NCBI RefSeq assembly: GCF_009299475.1
Contig: NZ_WBSN01000002.1
Span: 62,001 to 126,000 of the forward strand
Direction of reading: 5' to 3'
Length of the DNA stretch: 64,000 bases
Source of the DNA: Bifidobacterium avesanii
Lineage (GTDB): Bacteria > Actinomycetota > Actinomycetes > Actinomycetales > Bifidobacteriaceae
Part shown: positions 44,349 to 54,538 of the stretch, in pieces
Position numbering within the stretch: the first letter of the stretch is position 1
Layout of the letters: each line of letters begins with the position of its first letter
Translations under genes and position numbers: made by a program
The notes under the pieces: generated by a model
What the model was told of the DNA's origin: nothing
Seen by the model: only the letters and a program-made list of their open reading frames with translations
Database searches by the model: none

Positions 44349-44562
44349 TATTCGCATAGTGTGCGGCAGATTTCGGATGCTGAAAACACCTATCTGCATA
44401 GTATGCAGTACATGCCCGCCCGCGCCACCGGAAAAATCCTCTTCGCAAGGGCGAATTCCGCCCTTTTGCATCATGCGTGAAGCATCACTGCTACGGAGGG
44501 TACTGCGCACTATGCAGATGGGCGTCCGCGCACCGAAGGATCCGCTGCACACTGCGCAAATA
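44349..44562. repeat. Family G composite inverted repeat
   Basis: Outer arms 44349-44371/44540-44562 and inner arms 44390-44411/44500-44521 (CTATCTGCATAGTATGCAGT and near complement). A small hairpin AAGGGCG/CGCCCTT sits at the centre (44448-44466). Four related half-sites around GCATAGTRTGC. Confidence 0.75.
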
Positions 44563-44611
44563 CTGCACAATGGACTGCGCAATTCCCATGGGAAAGCGCC
44601 AACGTCGCGCC

Positions 44612-44825
44612 ACTCGCCCTTCCTAGGGCAGATTCCGTGCATTGCGAACATCTACTCGCCTTTCCGAGGGCACCGGCACGACGCCGTCCGGCCAATCCGC
44701 GGTGAACAATGACCGGAAAACGGCCATATTGCAATGCGGGCATAAGGCGCTGTCCAAAAGCAAGTGCCCTCGGAAGAGCGAGTAGATGTCCGACAGAGCC
44801 AAAATCTGCCCTAGGAAAGGCAAGT
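44612..44825. repeat. Family F composite inverted repeat
   Basis: Two 62-base arms (44612-44672 and 44764-44825). The outer 23 positions match at 21 and the inner 26 at 24. Each arm itself contains two related units (ACTCGCCCTTCCTAGGGCA and ACTCGCCTTTCCGAGGGCA). Total span 214 bp, the same as family G. Confidence 0.88.
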
Positions 44826-44923
44826 AGCAGAGCAGACAGCGCGCGAAAGCTCATTTTCCTGCCAGCTTGTCACGAAGCTGGACCATTTCACCGATTCGGG
44901 CGCCTGCCATACACCGCGAACGA

Positions 44924-44954
44924 GGGTTCCGCCTCCGGAGAGGCGGCGGAACCC
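44924..44954 (-). terminator. Hairpin after fas, probable terminator
   Basis: GGGTTCCGCC (44924-44933) pairs with GGCGGCGGAACCC (44942-44954) with one bulge, 27 bp after the fas stop. There is no T-tract, so termination may need Rho or the hairpin may protect the mRNA end. Confidence 0.5.
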
Positions 44955-44981
44955 GGAAGGCGGGACCCAAATTCGAACGGC

Positions 44982-47900
44982 TCAGGCTTCGAAGAAGCCG
45001 GAGGCGCCGAGACGGGCGTCGGGGTTGAGGAGCATGGCCTTTTCGACCTCGTGGGCGTTGTAGCGCGTGCCGTCGGCGAGCTTCGTGCCGTCCTCGCGGA
45101 AGCGGCGGTTCTCGATGGGCTCGTACAGCGGGGCGCGGCCCATCATGCCCTCCTCGAGGCGGCGCTGGCCGGCGGCGAGGCGCTCGTTGGCGCGGCGACG
45201 CCACGTCTCCAGCGCTTCGGCGCCCGCGGTGTGCGCCACGGCGGCCTCGAACGCGCCGGGGTTCACCACGGCCACAAAGCCGGAGACGTGACCGAAGCCG
45301 AGCGACGTGGCGAGGCCCGCCTTGACCGCGCCCGCGCCGACGTGCAGCGGGGTGCGCAGCCAGACCATGTGGTCGTCGCGCGCGAGCTTCGGGTCCACGC
45401 AGTCGAGCGACGCGTTGGCCGGGATGACGCCGGAGCGGAACAGCTGGGTGAGGCCGTTGATCTGGAAGATCGCGGCGCCGCCCTTCGCGTGGCCGGTGAG
45501 GGTCTTCTGCGAGATGACGAACAGCGGGTTGCCGTCCGTGCGCCCGATGGCGTGGGCCAGCGTGTTGTGCAGCTCGGACTCGTTGGGGTCGTTGGCGTTG
45601 GTGGACGTGTCGTGCTTGGAGACCACGGCGATGTCGTCCGGGGCGACGCCGAGGCGGGCGAGGTCGCGCACCAGCTTCGAGTCGCGTCCGCCCATGCCGG
45701 CGGCCAGCGCGCCGAGGCCCGGGGCCGGGATGGACGTGTGGGCGCCGTCCGCGAAGCTGTGCACGTACCCGATCACGCCGGCGACCGGCAGGCCCAGCCT
45801 GAGCGCGATGTCGCCGCGGGTGAGCAGGATCGTGCCGCCGCCCTGGGACTCCACGAAGCCGCCGCGGCGACGGTCGTTCGCACGGGAGAAGAACCGCGCG
45901 TCGATGCCCTTGCCATACATTTCCGCGGAGTTGGCGGTGGCGTTCATGTTGCCGAAGCCGATCACGGATTCCACGCCAATGTCGTCGATCGCGCCGGTGA
46001 CCACGAAGTCGGCCTTGCCGAGGGCGATCTTGTCGAAGCCCTCCTCGAGCGAGACGGCCGCGGTGGCGCAGGCGGAGACCGGCTGGACCATGTTGCCGTA
46101 GCCGCCGATGTACGACTGCATCACGTGCGCGGCGACCACGTTCGGCAGCGCCTCCTGCAGGATGTCGGTCGGGATCTCGTGGTTGAGGAACCGGTCGAGG
46201 TAGAGCTTGCGCATGGAGGCCATGCCGCCGAAGCCGGTGCCCTGCGTGCTCGCGACGAGCGAGGGGTGGATGGACCGCAGGATCTCGGCGGGCGTGAAGC
46301 CGGCGGACAGGTAGGCGTCCACGGTGGTCACGATGTTCCACAGCGCGATCTCGTCCACGTCGCCCACCATGGAGGCGGGGATGCCCCACTTGACCGGGTC
46401 GAAGCCCTTGGGGAACTGGCCGCCGACCGTGCGGGTCATGGTGGCGCGGCGGGGCACGCGGATCATGGAGCCGGCGTGGCGGGTGACGGTCCACTCGCCG
46501 GATTCGGCGTCGCGTTCGATGGAGGTGTGGGCCTCGTCGAGCTTGGCGTATTCGCGCGCCACGTCCTCGGTGGGCACCGAGAAGGCGACGTCGTGGTCCA
46601 GATAGACCTCGGCCTCCTCCTCGTCGGCGCCGTCCTTGTAGTCGCCGCCCATGCCCTCGTCGAACGGGCGGATGCCGGAACGGGCCACGACCTCGTCGTG
46701 GTAGCGCTCGGCGATGTCCTCCTCGGGAACGAGGTTGCCGTCGGCGTCGTACCAGCCGGGCTTGGGGCTGTCCTGCCAGGTGAGCAGGCCCATGTTCCAC
46801 GCGAGTTCGAGCACCGCGCCGGCGGACAGGTCGACCGTGCCGTCCGGGTGGATGCCGAGTTCGGCCTCGAAGCGCGTGCGGCCGGAGCCCCACGGGCCGA
46901 GCTCGCCCACGGAGACGATGACGATCTCGTCCTCGGGACGCGCGGTGACCGACTTCCACGCATCAAGGTCGACCGGGGCCTGACGGGGAACGTGCGGCGT
47001 CGGCAGCGCCTTGAGCGCGGCCGCCGAGCGCGATCCCATCGAGCGCGAGGCGGCGCCGGCGGCCGCGGCGCCAGCCGCGTCCGTTTCCTCCGCTTCCTCG
47101 GCCCGGGCGGCACGTTCGGCGGCATCCCTCTCCGCCTCGGCGCGCAGCGCGCGGATGTCGATCGGCTCGTCGCCGAGCCCGCCGGTCAGGTCCACGTCGA
47201 GCGGGGCCTCGGCGGCGCGGGAGCGGGCGTCGGCCGTGCACAGGTCGAGCAGGCGCACGGCGATGTCCGCGGTGGAGTACGTGTGGATGCCGTGGCGCTC
47301 GACGACCTCGACCAGCGGGTCGTTGCCGCCCATGAGGCCGGTGCCGCGCACCCAGCCGATCTTCGGGTGGACGAAGGTGACGCGGTCGGACCAGTTGCGC
47401 TCGGCGCGGGCGCGGTTGACGATCGCGTCGAACGCGGACTTGACCTCGCCGTACGCGCCGTCGCCACCGAAGCGGCCGCGGTTCGGGGAGCCGGGCAGGA
47501 CCACGTGGAGTCTGTGCTGCACGTCGGTGTCCGCGCCGATGGCGGCGAGGCCGGCGATCGCGCGCTCCACGCCCCAGAGCATGAGGCGCGCCTGGGATTC
47601 GAACAACTGGCCGGAGTCGGCGAGCGTGCCGTGGACCGGCGGGGCCGCGAACGGGAAGAACAGGCTCGGCTCGTAGGCGGGCTTGAGGATCGTGGTGGTG
47701 GCGCCGTTGACCTTCTTCTGCACGCCGCCGACCCACTTGACCAGCGCGTCCACGTCGCGATAGCTGGACAGGTTGGCGGGCACGAGCCACAGGCGGGCGT
47801 CGCCGGCGGCGTGCTCGCGGTAGACCTTCTTGGCCCACGCCTTGACGGACAGGCGGAAGCTGTGCGAGGTGGCGATCACGGTGGCGCCGCCGGCCAAGAG

Positions 47901-50900
47901 CCCGGTGACGACCTCGCCGGCGATGGAGTTGGGGGCCACGCCGGTGACCACGGCCACGTCGCCGGCGAAGCGGCTGGCGTCCGCGGAGTCGGAGACGGGT
48001 TCGAGGGCCTCGGCGGCCACGCGGGCGAAGGCGACCTTGAGCGCGGCGGCGTCGGAGCCGTCGGCGTCGCCCAGACGGGAGGCGAACCATGCGGCCTCGT
48101 CCGCGACGGCCTTGCCGAGGCCGAGGAACGAGCCGTCGAGCTCGTCGGCGTCGCGGTCGTAGAACGCGCGCGCCAAGTCCTCGCGGGCGGAGGCCCAGCG
48201 GTCGTCGAACAGGATGGCCTTGTTGGCGTCGAAGCGCGGCTCGACCTGCTTGGGCCAGTCGGAGCCGAGCTCGGCGTCCACGGCGGCCACGACGGCGGCG
48301 TTCTCGTCCTCGCCGGGTTCAGGCGCCGGGGCGGCCACGCCGAGCTCCTTGAGCACGAAGCGCGCGGTGGCGGCGAGCACGCCGTCCTTGCCGGTGACCT
48401 TCTCGGCGAAGGCGTCGAGCGCGGCGGAGTCGACCACCGCGCCGCCCGCGCCCGCTCCGGAGGAGGGCTTGGAGACGGCCACGCCCTTGGTCTGGCCGAC
48501 CAGGGCCACGGCGTCGTCGATGAGCTGGTCCGCGGCGGCCGCGTTGGCCACGGCGCCGGTGGGCAGCTTGGCGAGGTCGCCGCCGCGGGAGCTGGCGCCC
48601 TCGCGGGTGTCGAGCAGAAGCGCGGCGGTGACGGCGGCCACCCAGCCTTCGCCGAGCTGCCACGTGCCGGTGACGCGCTCGCGGACGTGCGCGGGCTTGA
48701 CGCCGGCCGCGCCGAACAGGGCGCGCATGCGGTCGCGGATCGCCTCGGAGAGCACCGGGCCGAACGGCTTGTAGTTCGGGGCCACCTTGTTGACGAGCTG
48801 CGCGAGCTGGGTGAGCGTCGCCTCGGCGGCGCCGTCCACGCTGGCCACGCCGAGCTCGGAGCTGATGTCCATGAGCAGCTGGTTGCGGCGGGAGGATACG
48901 CCGTTGGTGAGCGTGTCGGTGGTGTCGTCGGAGCCGATCTGGTCGAGGCGCACCTTGGCGGCGTAGGCCATGAGCACGCCGATCGCGTCGGCGGCCTTGA
49001 AGGGCAGGTCCGCGGCGGGACCGGCTGCGGTCGAGCCAAGGTCGGCGACGGCGGAACCGGCGGCCGGGGTCACGGCGACCGGGGCGGACGCGGCGGCGGG
49101 CTGAGCGGCCGGGGCGGCAGGAGCGGTCTGCGGTGTGGCGGCTGCGCCGCCGTTGCGGGCGCTGTCGCGCCCGCCTTCGCCGGAGGAAAGCCCAGTGGGC
49201 TTTCCGCTCGTCGGCTCAGCCACGGATTCGTCCTCGCTCACAAGCGAGTCCGAATCCGTCATATATACCCTGCCCTCGTCGCGTCCCACGTTGTAGACGG
49301 TCACATGGCGGTGCTTGAAGTCGGGCAGGCGCAGGGTCTTGGAGCCGAGGTTGGCGAGGGTCGGCGCGTTGCCGAGGCCCACTTCCACGTACTCCTCCAC
49401 GCCGAGACCGCCGCGGGACTCGTCGCCGAAGAGCAGCGCCTGCGTCTCGATCCAGCGCACCGGGGAGGCGAACTGCCACGAGAGCAGCTCCGTCAGCAGC
49501 AGTCGGCCGAGCTTCTGGTCGTCCGCCGCGTAGGAATCCCACATGGCCGGGTCCTCGAGCGCCTTGCGGATGCGCTCGGAGGGCACCACGTCGAGGATCT
49601 TCCGCGCGAACTCGCGGGTCATCTCGAACGGCGAGGCCACGAGGTTCGGGATGTAGCGGCCCACGAGGCGGCCGCGGTAGTCGATGGTCTTGGGCAGCAG
49701 GGCGTCGAGCTTGTCGCGGAACTCCGGCACGCCCTTGCGAAGCAGCGTGGAGTGGAACGGCACGTCGATGCCGGGCACGAGCATGAACGCCGGCTTGCCG
49801 CCCGCCTCCTTGGCGCGGCGGTTGGCGTCGGCCGCGAGCGCCTTGAGGCCCGCGATCGTGCCGGCCACGGCGTATTGCGCGCCGGCGAGGTTGTAGTTGA
49901 CGATCTCGAGGAACTCGCCGCTCGCCTTGGCCACGGACGACACGTAGTCCTTCACGCCGTCGTCGCCCACGCCGAACTGGTTGGGGCGGAGCGCGCCCAT
50001 GCGGTAGTTGGAGCGGCCCTGCGCGTCGCGCTCGATGAGGTGGTGCATGGTGGAGCCGCGGTGGAACACGAGCTCGAGCACGGTCTCCAGCGGGATGATG
50101 CCGGCGAAGGAGCTCAGCGCGTTGTATTCGCCGAGCGAGTGGCCGGCGAAGTAGGCGGGCCAGATGTCGCTGCCGGCCTCGCGCAGTCGGGCGGTCTGGG
50201 CGAACGCCACGGTGGCGAGCGCGACCTGCGTGAACTGCGTGAGGTTGAGCAGCCCCTCCGGGTGACGGTAGGTGACGCCGTTGGCGGTGAGCTCCTTGGG
50301 GTTATCGCGCACGACGGCGAGGATCGAGAACCCAAGCTTGGAGCGGGTGAGCCTGTCGGCGCGCTCCCACACGTCGCGGGCGGCGGCGGACTTGGCGCGC
50401 TCGTCGAGCACCATGCCCTGCTTCTGGATGCCCTGGCCGGGGTAGACGAACGCGGACTTGGGCGCGCGCACCACGGCGGTGCCGCGCGAGACGAGCTGGC
50501 CGTCGATGCGGCTGGTGACTTCGAGCGCCATGCCGCCGTGGTTCACCTTGCCCACGCGCTCCACGCTGATCTCCACCTTGTCGTTCAGCTGGACCATGCC
50601 GTACATGTTGTACGTCCATCCGGCGATCTCGTAGTGGGCGCCCTTGTCGTCCGTGGCCTGCACGGCGTGCTGCGCGGTGGCGGACAGCCACATGCCGTGC
50701 ACGAGCGGGGCGGCGAGCCCGGAGATGCGGGCGCCGCGCACGGAGGTGTGGATCGGGTTGAAGTCGCCGGAGGTGCGGGCGAACGCGGTCATGTCGCCGG
50801 GGGCGGCGACGGTGACGCGGCGCAGCAGGCGGCGCGGGGTGCCGAGCACGTCCGCGTCGACGCCGCCGTGGTCGGGGGCCTCGGGCGGCAGGGCGTCGGA

Positions 50901-53900
50901 GTAGGCGCGGCCGCGGATGGCGAAGCGCTCGGTCTCGCGGGCGAGCACGGTGCCGTCGGCGGCGGTGTGGGTGACGTGGATGGTCACCACGCGGCCGGAC
51001 GCGGATTCGAGGTAGTCCTCCGCCCAGCTGGTCAGCGAGACGGTTTCGCCGGTGTGCCCGAGGAGCTCCGCCTCGGTGACCTCGAGCGCGATGAGGTGGT
51101 CGAGGTGCACGGCGTTGAGCAGGCCCTCGATGACCGGGAAGCCGTTGACGTACACGGAGCCGAGGGCCGCGTAGATGGCCGGCCATGCGGGGCCGACGAG
51201 CGCGTCCGGGGCGATGCGCGAGGGCACGAGGCTCGCGGGCAGGGCGCCGCCGGTGGCCGCCTCGTGGTCGAAGCCGAGGTTCGCGGACAGCGTGTAGGAG
51301 GCGTGGGCGACGCCGAACGGGTGGCCGGCGTCCCTGGCGGCGGCGGACGCGTCCACCGCGGGCATGGCCTCGAGCCTGTCGCCGGTGATGGCGGTGTTGC
51401 CGATGCCGGCGGTGGCGGCGAGCATGGCGTACACGTGCTCCGGCAGGGTCTCGCGGTCCACGACCGGCACGCGGCCGGGTTCGCCGGCGTCCACGAGCAG
51501 CGGGATGACGATGTCGTGCACGGCGTGCTTGGATCGGCCGCCGTCCGGGTCGTTGTCCCAGTAGGTGTCGAGGTGGATGTCGAGGTCGTACAGGTCGCCG
51601 CGCTCAGTGGAGGCGACGTGGCGGATCTCGTAGTCCTCGCTGCCGTCCGGCGTGCCGTACGCGGGGTTGGCCATGAGGTGGCCGACCCACGAGATGTTCG
51701 GGCTGCGGCGGATGAACGCCTCCGGGGTCTCGGCCGCGCCCAGCGTGGCGAAGGCGGAATCGGCGGCGTCGGAGGCGGGCTGCGCCTCCCCCGCCACGCG
51801 CTCGACCATGGCCCGCTCGAAGCGGCCGAGGATGTCCGCGATCGGCTCGTCCACGCTCGTGATGCCGGCCACGGAGATCGGGCCGGGGATCACGCGCACG
51901 GAATCGGCGGAATAGCGCGGGTCCTCGGACTGCCACAGCTGGTCCTGACCCCACCAGCGCAGCAGGTCGTTGTCGATGACCGGCACGAACGGCATGGGCT
52001 TGGGGTATTCGCGCACGAGCACGGGGAACCACGCCACGTCGGCCGGCACCACCTTGAGCTCGCCCGCGGCCGGATACGCCTCGGCGAGGCGGTCGATCGC
52101 GGCGGCCGGGTCGTCCTCCACGTCCGCGCGGCCGGCGAACAGGGAGGCGAACTCGCCGGACTCCTGGTCGCGCACGCGGGCCTCGATGCGCTGCAGCAGG
52201 TGCAGGAAGCGGTCGGCGTAGGTCGGGTCGGCCCACGGGAACGAAAGATCGGCGAAGCGGCGGGCCCAGTCGAGGTAGGTCATGGACGCGAGGTCGCCGA
52301 AGTACGGCTTGGCGGTCGCGTCGAGCGCCTCGATGATCTCCCCGCGGCGGGATTCGAGCTCCTCCGGGTGCTTCATGACGCGCACGAGCAGGCGGCCGCA
52401 GCGGGCGGAGGCGTTCTCCACCTCGTAGATGTCCGCGTGCAGGTGGCTGAGTCCCGAGGCGACGCCGCCCACGGACTTGCCGGACGGCACCCAGCGCTCG
52501 CCGATCGGGGCGAACGGGTCGTCGTCGGCGGCCTTCGGGTCGATGCCGGGCGTCTCAACGAGCATGCGCTTGACCTGCGGGCTGGTGTGCGCCTCCTTGG
52601 CGGTCATGGCGGCGGTGCCCACGAGCACGCCGTCGACCGGCATGGCGGGCAGGCCGTAGGCGAGCGACCACGCGCCGGTGATGTAGTCGGCGCCGCGGGA
52701 CGGGGTGCCGATGCCGCCGCCGGCCACGAGCACGAGGTTCGGCTGCTCGCGCACTTCGGCGTACGTGGAGGTGAGCAGGTCGTCCAGCGACTCCCAGCTG
52801 TGGTGGCCGCCGGCCGCGCCGCCCTCCACCTCGACGATCACCTTCGCGGGGGCCACGGCCTTGGCGATGCGCACCACCGCGCGGATCTGCTCGACGGTTC
52901 CGGGCTTGAAGCACACGTACGGGAATCCGTCGGCGTTGAGGGACTTCACCAGTTCGACGGCCTCGTCCTGCTCGGGGATGCCGGCGGAGACGACCACGCC
53001 GTCGATCGGCGCGCCGGACGCGCGCTTCTTCGGCACGATGCGCTGCGAGCCGAACTGGAGGTTCCACAGGTAGCGGTCCATGAACATGGCGTTGAACTCG
53101 ACCGTGCGGCCCTCCTCGAGCTCCTTTTCGAGCCCGGCCACGTGACGGTCGAACACCTCGGCGGTCACCTGGCCGCCGCCGGCGAGCTCGGCCCAATAGC
53201 CGGCGTTGGCGGCCGCGGCCACGATCTCCGGCTCCACGGTGGTGGGGGTCATGCCGGCGAGCAGCACCGGCGGCTTGCCCGTGAGCTCGCTGAACGCGGT
53301 GACGACCTTGTCTCCGGCCGGGGTGTGCGCCACGCGCGGGGCGAAGCGGGCCCAGTTCTGCGCGCGGGCCGGCTCGCCCTCGAGCGTGGACAGCGCGGCG
53401 CGGGCGGCCGTGGTGGAGGCGTCCACCACGCCCACGCCGGTGCCCTGCGCCACGGTGGCGAGCAGCTTGCCGACGATCGCGCCGGGGCCGAAGTCCACGA
53501 CCCACAGCGTGGCCGGGTCGACGGACTGCATGGTTTCGCGCACGCGGGACGCCCAGTCCACGTGGTTGAGCAACACCTCCCCGGCGAGCGCGCGGGCGTG
53601 TCCGGCGTCGAGGCCGCACGCCTCGGCCCACTCGACGGTCTGCTCGACGGCGTCGGCCATGAGCGGCGAGTGGAACGGCAGGGTCACGTCGAGGTATTCG
53701 AGCGTGGGGTCGAACACGCGGCCGCCGCGCACCTTCTCCTCGCGCAGCTTGGCCTGGCGGGCGTGCTCCTTGCCGGCCTCGACCTCGAACGCGCCGAGGT
53801 CCTCCGGGTAGCCGGAGAGCACGTAGTGGCTGGCGGAGTTGGTGACGGCGATGGCGATGGGCCCGCGCGGGTTGGCGACGCGCGCGATCAGGGCGTCCAC

Positions 53901-54476
53901 CTGCGCGCGGGTGGCGTTCTTGACGCTGAGCATGGGGGTGGCCTCGCCGGAGCGCGAGTGCAGGGCCTTCAGACGCGCCTGACGCGTGCCGGCCACGCCG
54001 ATCAGGGTGGCGATGGCGAGGATCTCGTCGATCTCTCGTGCGGCGGCCTCGAAGGAGCCGGCCCTGCGCGCGGCCTGCACCATGTGCACGGCGAGGATGC
54101 CCTGCGAGTGGCCGAGCACGGCGAGCGGCTTGGCCGTGGCGGCGTCGTAGCCGAGGGCGCGGGCGTCGAGCAGGGCGCCCAGCTGGGCGAGCGCGATGCC
54201 GGGCACGCTGGCCGGGGCGTCCGCCGCGGCGCCGAGGCGGGCCGGGTTGGGCTCGAAGCCGAACAGGTCGACCGGGCGGCCGGTGGTGGCGAGCAGGTCG
54301 GCGGCCACCGGGGTGAGGATGCGGCGGGCCTCGGCGGCGTGGGCGCGCAGGGAGGCGTCGAGCGCGGGGTCGGCGGTCTCGTCGGCGAGCGCGACGGGCC
54401 ACGGGGTGGACTGCCCGGCGAAGGCCAGCGCGTGCGGCTGGTCGGCGAGGCGGGTGAGGAAGAATGCGTCTGTCAT
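44982..54476 (-). CDS. fas: Type I fatty acid synthase (Fas)
   Basis: A 3,164-residue multifunctional synthase making long-chain acyl-CoA from acetyl- and malonyl-CoA. Domain order is that of actinobacterial FAS I. Acetyltransferase: GHSQG, Ser124. Enoyl reductase around residue 560: VEVEGGAAGGHHSWES. Dehydratase near 1240: GDFNPIHTSVRGARI. Malonyl/palmitoyl transferase: GHSLGEYNA, Ser near 1443. ACP near 1860: NGVSSRRNQLLMD, with the phosphopantetheine serine. Ketoreductase near 2180: VVTGVAPNSIAGEVV. Ketosynthase: VSACATAAVS, Cys near 2802. It lacks its own phosphopantetheinyl transferase, supplied by AcpS. The frame is open upstream, but ATG 54476 with AAAGGA before it starts at the conserved N-terminus. 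Last gene of the birA-accC-accD-fas run. Confidence 0.97.
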   Translation of the reverse strand: MTDAFFLTRLADQPHALAFAGQSTPWPVALADETADPALDASLRAHAAEARRILTPVAADLLATTGRPVDLFGFEPNPARLGAAADAPASVPGIALAQLGALLDARALGYDAATAKPLAVLGHSQGILAVHMVQAARRAGSFEAAAREIDEILAIATLIGVAGTRQARLKALHSRSGEATPMLSVKNATRAQVDALIARVANPRGPIAIAVTNSASHYVLSGYPEDLGAFEVEAGKEHARQAKLREEKVRGGRVFDPTLEYLDVTLPFHSPLMADAVEQTVEWAEACGLDAGHARALAGEVLLNHVDWASRVRETMQSVDPATLWVVDFGPGAIVGKLLATVAQGTGVGVVDASTTAARAALSTLEGEPARAQNWARFAPRVAHTPAGDKVVTAFSELTGKPPVLLAGMTPTTVEPEIVAAAANAGYWAELAGGGQVTAEVFDRHVAGLEKELEEGRTVEFNAMFMDRYLWNLQFGSQRIVPKKRASGAPIDGVVVSAGIPEQDEAVELVKSLNADGFPYVCFKPGTVEQIRAVVRIAKAVAPAKVIVEVEGGAAGGHHSWESLDDLLTSTYAEVREQPNLVLVAGGGIGTPSRGADYITGAWSLAYGLPAMPVDGVLVGTAAMTAKEAHTSPQVKRMLVETPGIDPKAADDDPFAPIGERWVPSGKSVGGVASGLSHLHADIYEVENASARCGRLLVRVMKHPEELESRRGEIIEALDATAKPYFGDLASMTYLDWARRFADLSFPWADPTYADRFLHLLQRIEARVRDQESGEFASLFAGRADVEDDPAAAIDRLAEAYPAAGELKVVPADVAWFPVLVREYPKPMPFVPVIDNDLLRWWGQDQLWQSEDPRYSADSVRVIPGPISVAGITSVDEPIADILGRFERAMVERVAGEAQPASDAADSAFATLGAAETPEAFIRRSPNISWVGHLMANPAYGTPDGSEDYEIRHVASTERGDLYDLDIHLDTYWDNDPDGGRSKHAVHDIVIPLLVDAGEPGRVPVVDRETLPEHVYAMLAATAGIGNTAITGDRLEAMPAVDASAAARDAGHPFGVAHASYTLSANLGFDHEAATGGALPASLVPSRIAPDALVGPAWPAIYAALGSVYVNGFPVIEGLLNAVHLDHLIALEVTEAELLGHTGETVSLTSWAEDYLESASGRVVTIHVTHTAADGTVLARETERFAIRGRAYSDALPPEAPDHGGVDADVLGTPRRLLRRVTVAAPGDMTAFARTSGDFNPIHTSVRGARISGLAAPLVHGMWLSATAQHAVQATDDKGAHYEIAGWTYNMYGMVQLNDKVEISVERVGKVNHGGMALEVTSRIDGQLVSRGTAVVRAPKSAFVYPGQGIQKQGMVLDERAKSAAARDVWERADRLTRSKLGFSILAVVRDNPKELTANGVTYRHPEGLLNLTQFTQVALATVAFAQTARLREAGSDIWPAYFAGHSLGEYNALSSFAGIIPLETVLELVFHRGSTMHHLIERDAQGRSNYRMGALRPNQFGVGDDGVKDYVSSVAKASGEFLEIVNYNLAGAQYAVAGTIAGLKALAADANRRAKEAGGKPAFMLVPGIDVPFHSTLLRKGVPEFRDKLDALLPKTIDYRGRLVGRYIPNLVASPFEMTREFARKILDVVPSERIRKALEDPAMWDSYAADDQKLGRLLLTELLSWQFASPVRWIETQALLFGDESRGGLGVEEYVEVGLGNAPTLANLGSKTLRLPDFKHRHVTVYNVGRDEGRVYMTDSDSLVSEDESVAEPTSGKPTGLSSGEGGRDSARNGGAAATPQTAPAAPAAQPAAASAPVAVTPAAGSAVADLGSTAAGPAADLPFKAADAIGVLMAYAAKVRLDQIGSDDTTDTLTNGVSSRRNQLLMDISSELGVASVDGAAEATLTQLAQLVNKVAPNYKPFGPVLSEAIRDRMRALFGAAGVKPAHVRERVTGTWQLGEGWVAAVTAALLLDTREGASSRGGDLAKLPTGAVANAAAADQLIDDAVALVGQTKGVAVSKPSSGAGAGGAVVDSAALDAFAEKVTGKDGVLAATARFVLKELGVAAPAPEPGEDENAAVVAAVDAELGSDWPKQVEPRFDANKAILFDDRWASAREDLARAFYDRDADELDGSFLGLGKAVADEAAWFASRLGDADGSDAAALKVAFARVAAEALEPVSDSADASRFAGDVAVVTGVAPNSIAGEVVTGLLAGGATVIATSHSFRLSVKAWAKKVYREHAAGDARLWLVPANLSSYRDVDALVKWVGGVQKKVNGATTTILKPAYEPSLFFPFAAPPVHGTLADSGQLFESQARLMLWGVERAIAGLAAIGADTDVQHRLHVVLPGSPNRGRFGGDGAYGEVKSAFDAIVNRARAERNWSDRVTFVHPKIGWVRGTGLMGGNDPLVEVVERHGIHTYSTADIAVRLLDLCTADARSRAAEAPLDVDLTGGLGDEPIDIRALRAEAERDAAERAARAEEAEETDAAGAAAAGAASRSMGSRSAAALKALPTPHVPRQAPVDLDAWKSVTARPEDEIVIVSVGELGPWGSGRTRFEAELGIHPDGTVDLSAGAVLELAWNMGLLTWQDSPKPGWYDADGNLVPEEDIAERYHDEVVARSGIRPFDEGMGGDYKDGADEEEAEVYLDHDVAFSVPTEDVAREYAKLDEAHTSIERDAESGEWTVTRHAGSMIRVPRRATMTRTVGGQFPKGFDPVKWGIPASMVGDVDEIALWNIVTTVDAYLSAGFTPAEILRSIHPSLVASTQGTGFGGMASMRKLYLDRFLNHEIPTDILQEALPNVVAAHVMQSYIGGYGNMVQPVSACATAAVSLEEGFDKIALGKADFVVTGAIDDIGVESVIGFGNMNATANSAEMYGKGIDARFFSRANDRRRGGFVESQGGGTILLTRGDIALRLGLPVAGVIGYVHSFADGAHTSIPAPGLGALAAGMGGRDSKLVRDLARLGVAPDDIAVVSKHDTSTNANDPNESELHNTLAHAIGRTDGNPLFVISQKTLTGHAKGGAAIFQINGLTQLFRSGVIPANASLDCVDPKLARDDHMVWLRTPLHVGAGAVKAGLATSLGFGHVSGFVAVVNPGAFEAAVAHTAGAEALETWRRRANERLAAGQRRLEEGMMGRAPLYEPIENRRFREDGTKLADGTRYNAHEVEKAMLLNPDARLGASGFFEA

Positions 54477-54538
54477 GTGGGTTTCCTTTGTATTTGCTGG
54501 TTTCTCGGGTGTACGTGTGATTGCGGGCGGCCGGTCGA

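Larger units (their letters stand above)
43748..44981. other. 1.2-kb gene-free repeat region between fas and acpS
   Basis: No supportable gene on either strand. Left half: four diverged tandem units (43834-44260, family H). Right half: two large composite inverted repeats (44349-44562 family G, 44612-44825 family F). A strong hairpin follows fas (44924-44954). This is the longest non-coding stretch in the window. Confidence 0.8.

Noticed and set aside
44510..44854. Minus-strand 114-codon frame in the fas-acpS spacer
   Set aside because: It is generated by the family F inverted repeat (recurring SALGRAS-like residues); no ribosome binding site, no family.
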